Origin: Rhodospirillales bacterium
Lineage (GTDB): Bacteria; Pseudomonadota; Alphaproteobacteria; Acetobacterales; Acetobacteraceae
NCBI GenBank assembly: GCA_025362815.1
Contig: JANYFG010000061.1
Location: 1 to 55,440, forward strand
Direction: 5' to 3'
Length of the DNA stretch: 55,440 bases
Shown here in pieces: positions 1 to 9,853 of this stretch. How positions within the stretch are numbered: the stretch's first letter is position 1; every line of letters begins with the position of its first letter. Position numbers and translations under genes: made by a program. A model generated the notes under the pieces. It ran no database searches, was not told where the DNA came from, and saw only the letters and a program-made list of their open reading frames with translations.

Positions 1-2
1 TC

Positions 3-191
3 GACGCGAACGGACGGGAGTTGGGCCGGCTCGGCATGGGCGAGCAGGGCGTTTTGGTGGTGGGCCTGCCGCCGCCGCTGCCGCCCACCCCGTTCGCGCG
101 GCTGGGCCTGGCGATCCCCCTCGTGCTGGCCGGGCTGGTGACGTTGCTGGGCGCGATCGGCGGCCGGCGGTCTCGGCGGGCGACGGTCTGA
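3..191 (+). CDS. lnt: apolipoprotein N-acyltransferase, C-terminal end (partial)
   Basis: Only the last 62 residues are in the window and the gene enters from the left edge. Lnt transfers the third acyl chain to the N-terminal cysteine of lipoproteins in the inner membrane. The visible part shows the end of the nitrilase-like domain (DANGRELGRLGMGEQGVL), then a 'LPPPLPPTPFARLG' stretch typical of the Lnt C-terminus, then one hydrophobic helix (AIPLVLAGLVTLLGAIGG), and it ends in basic residues. This matches the family layout of a nitrilase domain followed by a last membrane helix. In many alphaproteobacteria lnt is followed by an XRE regulator, as here, which supports the call. The catalytic triad lies upstream and cannot be checked. 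Confidence 0.75.
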   Translation, partial: DANGRELGRLGMGEQGVLVVGLPPPLPPTPFARLGLAIPLVLAGLVTLLGAIGGRRSRRATV

Positions 192-213
192 ATCTGAATA
201 AGTAAACAAATCA

Positions 214-242
214 TTGACGATTGGGGGTTGTAGCGTTAACCT
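214..242 (+). promoter_or_regulatory. possible sigma70-type promoter for the XRE regulator
   Basis: TTGACG (214-219) is followed after 17 bp by TAACCT (237-242). The -35 is close to consensus and the -10 is poor. The 139-bp gap between lnt and the regulator is locally AT-richer than its surroundings, which fits a promoter. Inference only. Confidence 0.3.
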
Positions 243-330
243 TTCGGACAACCGCTGGCTATCGTCGGCACTGGATCCATCCGCCCTCTCTGGGGACGGG
301 ATAGGCTGGTGCGATTGTTTGGAGCATCCC

Positions 331-831
331 ATGAAGTCACCCGAGGGCCTGGACGATTTCGACAAACCCGCCGGTGACAAGGATTCGCGCCAGAGCCCGA
401 TCGACGGGCATGTGGGCAGCCGGATGCGCCTGCGCCGCACGTTGATGGGCATGTCGCAGGAGCGGCTGGGCGAGGCTTTGGGGCTGACGTTTCAGCAGGT
501 GCAGAAATACGAGCGCGGTGTGAACCGGGTAAGCGCGTCGCGCCTGTTCGATCTGTCGCGCGTGCTCGATGTGCCGATCAGTTTCTTTTATGATGATATG
601 CCTGAAAAACTGGCACAGACCTATGGCGGTCAGTCTGGCACCCAGGGCGCCCGCCGCGCGATGGGATTTTCCGAGGCGCAGGACGGGTTCGGCAATGACG
701 ACACGTTGAATCGTCGGGAAACGCTGGAGCTGGTGCGCGCCTATTACCGCATCACCGATCCCGCCGTTCGCAAGCGGGTGTTCGAGCTGGTGAAGTCGCT
801 TGCCCCCGAGGTTGAATCCTCCCTCACGTAG
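331..831 (+). CDS. XRE-family helix-turn-helix transcriptional regulator
   Basis: A 166-residue DNA-binding regulator. Residues about 27-85 form a Cro/CI-type helix-turn-helix: GSRMRLRRTLMGMSQERLGE, then ALGLTFQQVQKYERGVNRVS, then the helix before VPISFFYDD. The C-terminal part (ETLELVRAYYRITDPAVRKRVFELVKSL) is the tail usual in the alphaproteobacterial lnt-linked XRE proteins. The ATG at 331 is chosen because GGAG at 321-324 sits six bases upstream. An in-frame start at 214 would add 39 residues with no domain character. The targets are unknown. In relatives the next gene is often metK, which is absent here. Confidence 0.85.
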   Translation: MKSPEGLDDFDKPAGDKDSRQSPIDGHVGSRMRLRRTLMGMSQERLGEALGLTFQQVQKYERGVNRVSASRLFDLSRVLDVPISFFYDDMPEKLAQTYGGQSGTQGARRAMGFSEAQDGFGNDDTLNRRETLELVRAYYRITDPAVRKRVFELVKSLAPEVESSLT

Positions 832-835
832 AGGT

Positions 836-1552
836 CTATCGCAGGAATGTGGCGAGCAGCGGCACCAGGATGGCGGTGATGACGCCGTTGAGGCCGATTG
901 CGAGGCCGCCGAAGGCGCCGGCGGTTTCACTGACCAGAAGCATGCGCGCGGTGGCGAGGCCGTGGCCCGCCATGCCCGCGGCCAGGCCCTGCGCCCGCAT
1001 GTCCGACACGCCGGCCACGCGCATGGCGGGGCCGATCAGCACGATGGCGCACAGGCCGGTGAGCAGAACGAACACCGCCGCCAGCGAGGGCTGACCGCCG
1101 ATCTGTTCGGCGACGGCCATGGCGATGGGGGTGGTGACGGATTTCGGCGCCAGCGACAGCACGACGATGCGTGGCGCGCCGAGCAGGCGGGCGATCAACA
1201 TGGCGCTGACGGCCGCGACCAGCGAGCCCGTCAGCAGGGCCGGCAGAATGGCGCGGGCGGACCGGCGGATGCGCGACAGGTTGGCATACATCGGCAGCGC
1301 CAGCGCCACCGTGGCCGGACCCAGCAGGAAATGGACGTATTGCGCGCCCTGGAAATACGCGGCGTAGGACGTGTGCGTGAGCAGCAAAAGCGCGGACAGC
1401 AGGCAGACCGAGATCAGCATGGGGTTGGCCAGCGCGATTCCGCCCATGCGCCCGGCGATGGCCGAGGCGGCCTGCCAGACCAGCAAGGTGGCGGCGAGGC
1501 CCAGCAGCGGCGTGGTCTCGAGATAGACCCACAGCGTGAACAGCTTTTCCAC
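836..1552 (-). CDS. lrgB: LrgB-family membrane protein
   Basis: A 238-residue, very hydrophobic protein of the LrgB/CidB family. It is predicted to sit in the inner membrane with LrgA. Family members are linked to control of autolysis and holin-like activity, and in plants a related LrgA-LrgB fusion transports glycolate and glycerate. Diagnostic segments are APKSVTTPIAMAVAEQIGG (the family has a similar KSVTTPIA core), AGMAGHGLATARML and GLAIGLNGVITAILVPLL near the end. The length is normal for the family. The start is a GTG with no clear ribosome-binding site. It lies one base after the stop of a small ORF that begins at the lrgA stop codon, so translation may depend on coupling. The transported substrate is not known. 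Confidence 0.88.
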   Translation of the reverse strand: MEKLFTLWVYLETTPLLGLAATLLVWQAASAIAGRMGGIALANPMLISVCLLSALLLLTHTSYAAYFQGAQYVHFLLGPATVALALPMYANLSRIRRSARAILPALLTGSLVAAVSAMLIARLLGAPRIVVLSLAPKSVTTPIAMAVAEQIGGQPSLAAVFVLLTGLCAIVLIGPAMRVAGVSDMRAQGLAAGMAGHGLATARMLLVSETAGAFGGLAIGLNGVITAILVPLLATFLR

Positions 1553-1553
1553 G

Positions 1554-1616
1554 CTAGGTGATGTGGACTTCGGGCTGCTTCGTCCCGACGCATAAACGTG
1601 ATCGCGGTGCGGGCAT
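1554..1616 (-). CDS. possible 20-codon coupling ORF between lrgA and lrgB
   Basis: The ATG at 1616-1614 overlaps the lrgA TGA by one base (TGATG). It opens 20 codons, MPAPRSRLCVGTKQPEVHIT, and the TAG at 1556-1554 is followed by a single C before the lrgB GTG. The peptide has no recognisable domain. Its placement, which spans the junction exactly, suggests a ribosome relay from lrgA to lrgB. It could also be chance in a 63-bp gap. Confidence 0.3.
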   Translation of the reverse strand: MPAPRSRLCVGTKQPEVHIT

Positions 1617-1987
1617 CACGATGTCTTCGATCCCGACTCGTCAGGCTCTGATGTGCGCGACAGACGCTGCATCACCCAGCCGGTGGTGAGGAGGCCCAGC
1701 AGGGTGGAGACCGGGATTGCGATCAGCAGGGGAAGCCAATTGTCGCCGAGCACGTCCAGCTGGGTGATCACGCCGACGCCCGCCGGGACGAAGAGGAGGC
1801 CGAAATGGCGCAGGAGCCAGCCGCTTGTGGCGGTCAGCTCACGATCCGGCGCACGGTCGCGCGCGATGAGGTAGGCGAGCAACAGGAGAAGCCCGATCAC
1901 CGGGCCCGGCAAGGGGAGCGATGCGGCGCGGGCAATGACCTCGCCGGCGAATTGGCAGCAGATGAGGGCGGTGAGCGCGTTCAGCAT
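1616..1987 (-). CDS. lrgA: LrgA/CidA-family holin-like membrane protein
   Basis: A 123-residue protein with four hydrophobic segments. It carries the LrgA/CidA signature LPLPGPVIGLLLLL near residue 30 and FVPAGVGVI near residue 77. Family members resemble phage holins and act with LrgB in the inner membrane. The start at 1987 (MLNALTALICCQFAGEV) matches the usual N-terminus of the family. An open frame continues upstream but runs opposite the codon use of the neighbouring gene and has no LrgA character. The TGA stop is in the same frame as lrgB, with 21 sense codons between, so stop read-through would give an LrgA-LrgB fusion like the plant transporter. Confidence 0.85.
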   Translation of the reverse strand: MLNALTALICCQFAGEVIARAASLPLPGPVIGLLLLLAYLIARDRAPDRELTATSGWLLRHFGLLFVPAGVGVITQLDVLGDNWLPLLIAIPVSTLLGLLTTGWVMQRLSRTSEPDESGSKTS

Positions 1988-2009
1988 GCCGAGGATGCCC
2001 GCGGCAAGG

Positions 2010-2441
2010 TCAGTAGAGCGGCACCTTGAGGCTGATGCCGGGCATCGGCATGCGCTTGGGCTGCTGGATGCCTTGCGGGCTTGAGCCTGACACGAAGCCT
2101 TCGCCGCGATAGCTGTTGGACTTGCCGCCCAGCATCGATGGCGAAACCTCGGGGCTGGTGGATTCCACCACACGCGGGGCCGAGCTGTTCTGGTTCGGCA
2201 TGGGCGCGATATCGTAGCCGCCGGTGGAAGCGCGCTTGTTATGCGGGATGTTCACGTTGAACCGGTTGTAGATGGAGTCGGCCATCGAGGGATAGGTTGC
2301 GACCATATCCTGAATGGGCGTGCCTGCCTGGGTGGGCTGCAGCGACGTGGCGGCAAGCACGAACGACGTGAGAATCGCGTATCTGGCCGACCGAACGACG
2401 GATCGACATGCGTTGCGATAAGAAACCGTTAAGTATTCCAT
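2010..2441 (-). CDS. uncharacterised exported protein
   Basis: A 143-residue protein that I do not assign to a family. Its N-terminus looks like a signal peptide: basic residues (RSARY), a hydrophobic core (AILTSFVLAATSLQ), then a possible cleavage near PTQAG. The mature part is hydrophilic and rich in Ser, Pro, Asn and Met (MVATYPSMADSIYNRFNVNI, then many SP and PMP pairs) with no cysteines and no obvious domain, so it may be periplasmic and partly disordered. It lies 22 bases upstream of lrgA on the same strand and may be cotranscribed with lrgAB. No clear ribosome-binding site was seen. Confidence 0.55.
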   Translation of the reverse strand: MEYLTVSYRNACRSVVRSARYAILTSFVLAATSLQPTQAGTPIQDMVATYPSMADSIYNRFNVNIPHNKRASTGGYDIAPMPNQNSSAPRVVESTSPEVSPSMLGGKSNSYRGEGFVSGSSPQGIQQPKRMPMPGISLKVPLY

Positions 2442-2542
2442 ACGCCGTTGTTGCGCAGTTGCCGTGCTTTCGCAATCGTTAACCGCCTGCGGGCCGTATT
2501 TTCACCGTTCGCGTGGTGATGGCGTCACGGTCGAGACGCCTC

Positions 2543-2800
2543 TCACACACTCAGATTGAGCAACGACCCCCTTGGCAGGATCTGCCCAGGTGCTGGCCGG
2601 GCGGGCGATTGTGCTGGCCCGCCGCTGCCTTGCCCGGCCGACTGACCCGGCGGTGCGGCGGATTGCGCGCGCACCTGCTGGGCCTGCGCGACCTGACCCG
2701 CCGGGGGGCTTGGCCGAATGGAGACGGCGCCGTTGGTGGCGCTGGCGGAGAAGGCCGAGAGGGAGCTTGGAGAGATCATGCGGCCGAGATTCGCACGCAT
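2543..2800 (-). CDS. small Pro/Ala/Gln-rich hypothetical protein
   Basis: An 85-residue reading frame. It starts MRANLGRMISPSSLSAFSAS, runs through a low-complexity Pro/Gln/Ala/Gly centre, and ends in a distinct hydrophobic tail, PGQILPRGSLLNLSV. The ordered ends around a disordered middle argue for a real small protein, and the alternative frames here are less convincing. It has no signal peptide, membrane helix or known domain. It is transcribed away from the gene at 2952. It could be spurious. Confidence 0.4.
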   Translation of the reverse strand: MRANLGRMISPSSLSAFSASATNGAVSIRPSPPAGQVAQAQQVRAQSAAPPGQSAGQGSGGPAQSPARPAPGQILPRGSLLNLSV

Positions 2801-2951
2801 CGGTTAATTTTCCATTGACGATGAGGAGATTTATTAATGAGACATTTCTCTTCCTGTGTCTACCGGCGTGTTGGTGGGGATGCCGCGCGGGCGTGAGAGA
2901 GCGCGGCGCCACGGATTTCCTTGCAGCCGGCTGCCTTTTTGTGTTCTATTT

Positions 2952-3590
2952 ATGTTCATGGAGTTTTCACCCCCCGCCACTCGTTTCGCGCTGACCACCT
3001 CGGCCTTGTGCCAGGCGGTTGCGGCGTGCCTGGGGCGCGGGCTGATGCAGGCCGGCATGATCGTGCTGGTGTGGACCCGGGTGCGGCGGGCCGAGGTGGC
3101 GTTTCTGGCGCTGCTGGAGCGGGTGCGGCTGGGGCGCTATCGGGGTGGCTGGAAACGCCTGGTTCCGGCTTGCGCGAACCCTGCGATGGGCGCGCCCGCC
3201 ACGCCGGGTGCGCCATGCGTGCCACTTGAGATGCCTGGACGCGGCACGCTGCCGGTGGGGTTTGGCTGGCTGATGCGGGTGATGCCGTATGAGGCGGCCT
3301 GCTTTGCCGGGCAGCTGCGGACCTTGCTGGCGGAGCCGGACATGCAGGCGCTGCTGGAGGATGTGGCGCGGGCGCGTCGTATTCTGGGGCCGGTCTGCCG
3401 CATGCTGGGGGTGGAGATACCGGGGGTGCGGGCGCCCGCGCCCCGCCCCGCCATGGCCGGCCCGAAGGCGGTGCGCGTGCGGCGGGTTGCGCCGGCGTTG
3501 GATATCGGGCGGGTGCCCTTGCCGCGGGGCGTTCTGGCGGCGGCGCGGCGGCAAGGGTACGGCAGGCGGGTTTCAGATGCGAGCGGTTGA
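2952..3590 (+). CDS. hypothetical protein of unknown function
   Basis: About 212 residues from the ATG at 2952. The in-frame ATG at 2958 is also possible. The protein is rich in Arg, Ala and Leu. An N-terminal helix region (LTTSALCQAVAACLGRGLMQ) is followed by WTRVRRAEVAFLALLERVR, and a later conserved-looking block reads GWLMRVMPYEAACFAGQLRT, LLAEPDMQALLED, ILGPVCRMLGVEIP. The C-terminus is basic and ends in an RRQGYGRR-type stretch. It has no signal peptide or known catalytic motif. The block spacing resembles lineage-restricted Acetobacteraceae proteins, but that is recollection rather than a search result. Confidence 0.6.
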   Translation: MFMEFSPPATRFALTTSALCQAVAACLGRGLMQAGMIVLVWTRVRRAEVAFLALLERVRLGRYRGGWKRLVPACANPAMGAPATPGAPCVPLEMPGRGTLPVGFGWLMRVMPYEAACFAGQLRTLLAEPDMQALLEDVARARRILGPVCRMLGVEIPGVRAPAPRPAMAGPKAVRVRRVAPALDIGRVPLPRGVLAAARRQGYGRRVSDASG

Positions 3591-3629
3591 GCGTCGCCGC
3601 CGATCCACGTCGTATTTGTTCCGGTTTGT

Positions 3630-4856
<1,227 letters not shown>

Positions 4857-4910
4857 TCTTTATCCTTTGGTGGCCGCCGGAGGGTGGGGGTGGGATCCGG
4901 CGCGCGATGT

Positions 4911-4936
4911 CCGACCGATCGATTATGATCGGTCGG
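4911..4936 (-). promoter_or_regulatory. 10-bp perfect inverted repeat (hairpin) between gap and pgk
   Basis: CCGACCGATC (4911-4920) and GATCGGTCGG (4927-4936) are perfectly complementary around a 6-base loop. In the gap-pgk transcript this would form a stable hairpin about 55 bases before the pgk start. No T-tract follows on the minus strand, so it is not an ordinary Rho-independent terminator. A processing, stability or attenuation element is possible. Confidence 0.5.
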
Positions 4937-4960
4937 TCGGTCGGTCGGTCGGTTGGTCGG
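4929..4960. repeat. tetranucleotide tandem repeat (TCGG)n
   Basis: Six perfect TCGG units (4929-4952) are followed by TTGG and TCGG. The first two units are the right arm of the neighbouring hairpin. Such tracts are prone to slippage, so copy number could vary between strains and change the hairpin and spacing between gap and pgk. Confidence 0.85.
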
Positions 4961-4969
4961 CGGTGTTAT

Positions 4970-5983
<1,014 letters not shown>

Positions 5984-6020
5984 GTTTTTCGTCTCTTCTC
6001 TTATAGGGTGATGCGGATGG

Positions 6021-8060
6021 TTAAGAAGCGACGCGCCGCTTTACAGCGGCGACGATCGCCTCCGGCGTGATGCCGAAATGCTTGTAGACTTCCTCGAACG
6101 GGCCGGAGGCGCCGAAGGTGCTCATGCCGATGAAGATCCCGTCGGGGCCGAGCCAGCGCTCCCAGCCGAAGCCGGACGCCGCTTCGACCCCCACGCGCGG
6201 GACGCCGCCGAGCACGCTGGTGCGGTAGGCTTCGTCCTGCTGCTCGAACAGCTCCCAGCACGGCAGCGACACCACGGCGACGGGAATGCCCATGGCCGCC
6301 AGCGTCTCACGTGCCGTCATGGCGATCTGGATCTCGCTGCCGGTGGCGATCAGCGTGGCCTGGCGGGGGCCGTCGGCCTCGGCCAGCACGTAGCCGCCTT
6401 TGGCGCTGCGGTTCTCGCCGGTGTCTGTGCGGTATTCCACCAGGGCCTGGCGCGAGAGGGCGAGAAGGCTGGGGCCGTCGGCGCGGCGGATCGCCAGTTC
6501 CCAGCACTCGGCGGTTTCCATGGCCGTGGCGGGGCGGAACATGAACACGCCGGGCATGGCGCGCAGGCTGGCGAGCTGCTCAACCGGCTGGTGCGTGGGG
6601 CCGTCCTCGCCGAGGCCGATGCTGTCATGGGTGAGCACGTGGATGACACGGATGCGCATGATGGCGGCCATGCGGATGGCGGGGCGCATATAGTCGGAGA
6701 AGACGAAGAACGTGCCGCCGTAAGGGATGACGCCGCCGTGGACGGCCATGCCGTTCATCGCCGCCGCCATGCCGTGCTCGCGGATGCCGTAATGCAGGTA
6801 GCGGCCGGCGAAGTTGCCGGGGGTGATGTAGCCCATGCCCTTGACGAAGGTGAGCACGGAGCCGGTGAGGTCGGCCGAGCCGCCGATGAGGTCCGCCACC
6901 GCCGGCACCAGCGCGTCGAGCGCCTTCTGGCTGGCGGCGCGGGAGGCGATCCTGGGTTTGGTTTCGGCGATGTCAGCGCGCAGGGCGGCCACCGCCTCGT
7001 GGAAGGTCTCGGGCAGCTTGCCGGACATGGCGCGTTCGAACTCGGCGCGCATGGGGTGGTGGGCCAGGCGCTTGAGCCAGGCGCGGCGGGCGGGGGCGCC
7101 GCGTGTGCCGGCGGCCTGCCATTGTTCGGAAAGGCCTTCGGGCACTTCGAACGGCGCGTAATTCCAGCCCAGGGCGGCCTTGGCCCCTTGCGCCTCGGTG
7201 GGGCCCAGGGCCGCGCCGTGCACGCCGGCGGTGCCGGCCTTGGTGGGCGCGGCAAAGCCGATGATGGTTTTGCACGCGATCATGGTGGGGCGCGAGGAAC
7301 GCATCGCGGCCTGGATGGCGGCCGCGATCTCCGCGGGGTCGTGCCCGTCCACCGCCTTGGTGGCCCAGCCGCAGGCGGCGAAACGCTTCAGCTGGTCCTC
7401 GCTGGTGGACAGGCTGGTGGCGCCGTCGATGCTGATGGAGTTGTTGTCCCACAGCACCACGAGCTTGTTCAGCTTGAGATGGCCGGCGAGGCTGATCGCC
7501 TCCTGGCTGATCCCCTCCATCAGGTCGCCGTCGCCCACCGTGACCCAGGTGCGGTGGTCGACCAGCGAACGGCCGAAACGGGCGGCCAGAACGCGCTCGG
7601 CGATCGCCATGCCGACGGCGGTGGCCAGGCCCTGGCCGAGCGGGCCGGTGGTGGTCTCGATCCCCGGATGCTCGCCGTATTCGGGGTGGCCGGCGGCGGG
7701 CGAGTGGAGCTGGCGGAAATTCTTCAGGTCGTCGATCGTCATGCCGGCGAAGCCGGTCAGGTGCAGCAGCGCGTAGAGCAGCATCGAGCCGTGGCCGCCG
7801 GACAGCACGAAACGGTCGCGGTCTGGCCAATGCGGGTCGGCGGCGTCGAACTTGTGAAAGCGGGTCCAGAGCGCGGTGGCGACGTCCGCCATGCCCATCG
7901 GCATGCCGGGATGGCCCGATTTCGCCTTCTCGACCGCATCGATGGCGAGCGCGCGGATGGCGTCGGCCATGCGGCGTTCGTTCGTGACGGGGCGCGCCAG
8001 AATGGCGGCCTGCACCGCGAGAGCCGGATTGTCGCCGCTGATTTCCGCACTAGACGCCAT
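6021..8060 (-). CDS. tkt: transketolase
   Basis: 679 residues, full length. This thiamine-diphosphate enzyme moves two-carbon units between sugar phosphates in the pentose phosphate and Calvin cycles. Visible features are KSGHPGMPMGMAD (about 47-59), the cofactor motif GDGDLMEGISQEA near 170 with WDNNSISIDG after it, and the pyrimidine-domain segments GIREHGMAAAMNG and THDSIGLGEDGPTHQPVEQL. The start is fixed by a strong AGGAGG-type site just upstream of the ATG at 8060 (AGGAGGCAGCC-ATG). The open frame continues some 300 codons upstream, but that part is antisense to the next gene and has no transketolase character. It heads the tkt-gap-pgk cluster. Confidence 0.97.
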   Translation of the reverse strand: MASSAEISGDNPALAVQAAILARPVTNERRMADAIRALAIDAVEKAKSGHPGMPMGMADVATALWTRFHKFDAADPHWPDRDRFVLSGGHGSMLLYALLHLTGFAGMTIDDLKNFRQLHSPAAGHPEYGEHPGIETTTGPLGQGLATAVGMAIAERVLAARFGRSLVDHRTWVTVGDGDLMEGISQEAISLAGHLKLNKLVVLWDNNSISIDGATSLSTSEDQLKRFAACGWATKAVDGHDPAEIAAAIQAAMRSSRPTMIACKTIIGFAAPTKAGTAGVHGAALGPTEAQGAKAALGWNYAPFEVPEGLSEQWQAAGTRGAPARRAWLKRLAHHPMRAEFERAMSGKLPETFHEAVAALRADIAETKPRIASRAASQKALDALVPAVADLIGGSADLTGSVLTFVKGMGYITPGNFAGRYLHYGIREHGMAAAMNGMAVHGGVIPYGGTFFVFSDYMRPAIRMAAIMRIRVIHVLTHDSIGLGEDGPTHQPVEQLASLRAMPGVFMFRPATAMETAECWELAIRRADGPSLLALSRQALVEYRTDTGENRSAKGGYVLAEADGPRQATLIATGSEIQIAMTARETLAAMGIPVAVVSLPCWELFEQQDEAYRTSVLGGVPRVGVEAASGFGWERWLGPDGIFIGMSTFGASGPFEEVYKHFGITPEAIVAAVKRRVAS

Positions 8061-8267
8061 GGCTGCCTCCTGTGGATCATGATGCCGTGGGCGCGCTTCG
8101 CCGGCGGTGGGGACATGATCGCTCGTCCAACTGGGCCTTGTCCTATAAGCAGCCCGCGAGCCCCGCAAGTCCCGCTGTCCCCGCAGCACCCCTGCAACAT
8201 CCTTAACGGCGGTGGCGATGGCGTGGTGGACATGCGACATGCAGGCTTGGACAGGGGAGCCGCAGGC

Positions 8268-9038
8268 ATGGGATCGCGTATCGTATATGAGGCGCTTCTG
8301 CATCTGGTGCCGCGGGACGTGGTGGGCGTGGCCAAGCGCCGCATCGGCGGCAACGGCGACGGCGGCTATGTGCTGCTCGACGCGCTGACCCCCGCGCAGG
8401 TGGTGATGAGCGCGGGCATCGGCCCCTCCGTCACGTTCGATCTGGAACTGGCCGGGCAGGGCCATCGCATCCTGATGTTCGACCACACGATCGACGCCTT
8501 GCCGGGCGCGCACCCGCTTTTCACCTGGTATCGCGAAGGGGTGGCCGCCGTGTCGAAGCCGGGCGCGGCGCTGTTCACGCTGCAAGACCACATGGCCAAG
8601 CTGCCCGCGGACGCGGTGGATCCCATCCTGAAGATGGATATCGAGGGCGCCGAGTGGGACGCGCTGGCCGCCACGCCGCGCGCCTGCCTGGCCCGGTTCG
8701 CGCAGATCACCCTGGAGTTCCACACGCTGCTCGATTTGGCCGAGCCGGCGTTCAATGCCCGCGTGCAGGCGGCGCTGGCGGCGCTGGCGTTGGATTTCGT
8801 GCCCGTTCACGTGCACGGCAACAATTTCGGCACGATCGGCCAGGCCGGCGGGTTCGCAATGGTCGAGACGTTGGAGGTGACCTACGCGCGCCGGGACCTG
8901 TTCGAGACGGTGGAGTCGACCACCGTGTATCCCACCCGCCACGACACGCCGAATTTCGACGAACGGCCCGATATCGCGCTGTGGTTCTTTCCGTTTCTGC
9001 CCGGCAGCCACCGCCTGGAACTTGTGTCGCACCGCTGA
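8268..9038 (+). CDS. FkbM-like SAM-dependent methyltransferase
   Basis: About 256 residues. A GGNGDGGYVLLD segment near residue 26 and a glycine-containing SAGIGPSVTFDLELA segment resemble the SAM-binding region, and KMDIEGAEWDAL near residue 124 is the hallmark of FkbM-type methyltransferases. These enzymes O-methylate sugars or other small hydroxylated compounds. The substrate cannot be told. The start at 8268 is chosen because GGGAG sits about nine bases upstream. An in-frame ATG at 8232 is possible. It is divergent from tkt, with a 207-bp shared upstream region, and is followed 17 bases later by the aldolase gene. Confidence 0.75.
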   Translation: MGSRIVYEALLHLVPRDVVGVAKRRIGGNGDGGYVLLDALTPAQVVMSAGIGPSVTFDLELAGQGHRILMFDHTIDALPGAHPLFTWYREGVAAVSKPGAALFTLQDHMAKLPADAVDPILKMDIEGAEWDALAATPRACLARFAQITLEFHTLLDLAEPAFNARVQAALAALALDFVPVHVHGNNFGTIGQAGGFAMVETLEVTYARRDLFETVESTTVYPTRHDTPNFDERPDIALWFFPFLPGSHRLELVSHR

Positions 9039-9055
9039 TCCTGCGACCCTTCACC

Positions 9056-9853
9056 ATGGCCCAAGCTCATATTCCCGAAGCTCACATGCCCACCCCGGCG
9101 ATCCTGTCCAACAGCCACCTCGACACGGATGCCGTGCGGCAGGCCCGCGTGGATCTCGCCGCGTGTTTTCGCATGGCCCACCGGCTGGGCCTGCACGAGG
9201 GGATCTGCAATCATTTCTCCGCCATGGTGCCGGGGAGCGACGCGCTTTTTCTCGTCAACCCGTATGGCTGGGCGTTTGCCGAGATCACCGCGTCGCGCCT
9301 GCTGGTGTGCGATTTCAACGGCCAGGTGGTGGCCGGAGACGGCGTGCCGGAGGCCACCGCGTTTTTCATCCACGCGCGCGTTCACTTCAACAAGCCGCGC
9401 GCCCGGGTGGCGCTGCACACGCATATGCCGAACGCCACGGCGCTGGCCATGCTCGAGGGCCCGCCCTTGGTGTGGGCCGGGCAGACCGCGCTGAAATTCC
9501 ACGGCCGCCTGGTCGTGGACGATCACTACAACGGTCTTGCACTCGACGAGCAGGAAGGCGACCGTATCGCCGCCTCGATGGGGGAAGCGGAGATCGTGTT
9601 CATGCGCAACCACGGCGTGATGGTGGTGGGCCCCGATATCGCCACCGCCTGGGACGATCTGTATTATCTGGAGCGCGCCTGCGAGGTGCAGCGCCTGGCA
9701 CAGTCCACCGGCCGCAAGCTGATGGAGGTGGCGCCCGAGGTGATCGAACACACGGCGGCCCAGATGCGGTCGGGCGACGGCGAAGCGGCGCGGATGCATC
9801 TGGAAAGCGTGAAACGCATTCTGGACCGGGACGAGCCGGACTACCGCGCGTGA
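9056..9853 (+). CDS. class II aldolase/adducin-family protein
   Basis: 265 residues. The family includes fuculose- and ribulose-phosphate aldolases and epimerases that use a divalent metal. The metal-binding histidines are visible in VALHTHMPNATAL (HTH, near residue 122) and FMRNHGVMVVG near residue 183. GICNHFSAMVPG near 50 is the usual substrate-loop region, and a GDGVPEATAFFIHARVH block carries the conserved acidic and His residues. The reaction is not predictable from sequence. Starts at 9056 or 9087 are both possible. The TGA stop overlaps the GTG of the following lipoprotein gene (GTGA), which implies translational coupling. Confidence 0.85.
   Translation: MAQAHIPEAHMPTPAILSNSHLDTDAVRQARVDLAACFRMAHRLGLHEGICNHFSAMVPGSDALFLVNPYGWAFAEITASRLLVCDFNGQVVAGDGVPEATAFFIHARVHFNKPRARVALHTHMPNATALAMLEGPPLVWAGQTALKFHGRLVVDDHYNGLALDEQEGDRIAASMGEAEIVFMRNHGVMVVGPDIATAWDDLYYLERACEVQRLAQSTGRKLMEVAPEVIEHTAAQMRSGDGEAARMHLESVKRILDRDEPDYRA

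Noticed and set aside
2800-2840. Possible CtrA-type TTAA sites near 2460-2840
   Set aside because: Only single TTAA half-sites with wrong spacing were seen.
6021-9032. A 1003-codon minus-strand frame that would make transketolase 324 residues longer
   Set aside because: The extra part lies antisense to the FkbM-like gene, has no transketolase character, and a strong AGGAGG site marks the normal start at 8060.
6078-9038. A 986-codon plus-strand frame ending in the FkbM-like protein
   Set aside because: Its first about 730 codons are the antisense of tkt, a common artefact of high GC. Only the last 256 codons are protein-like.
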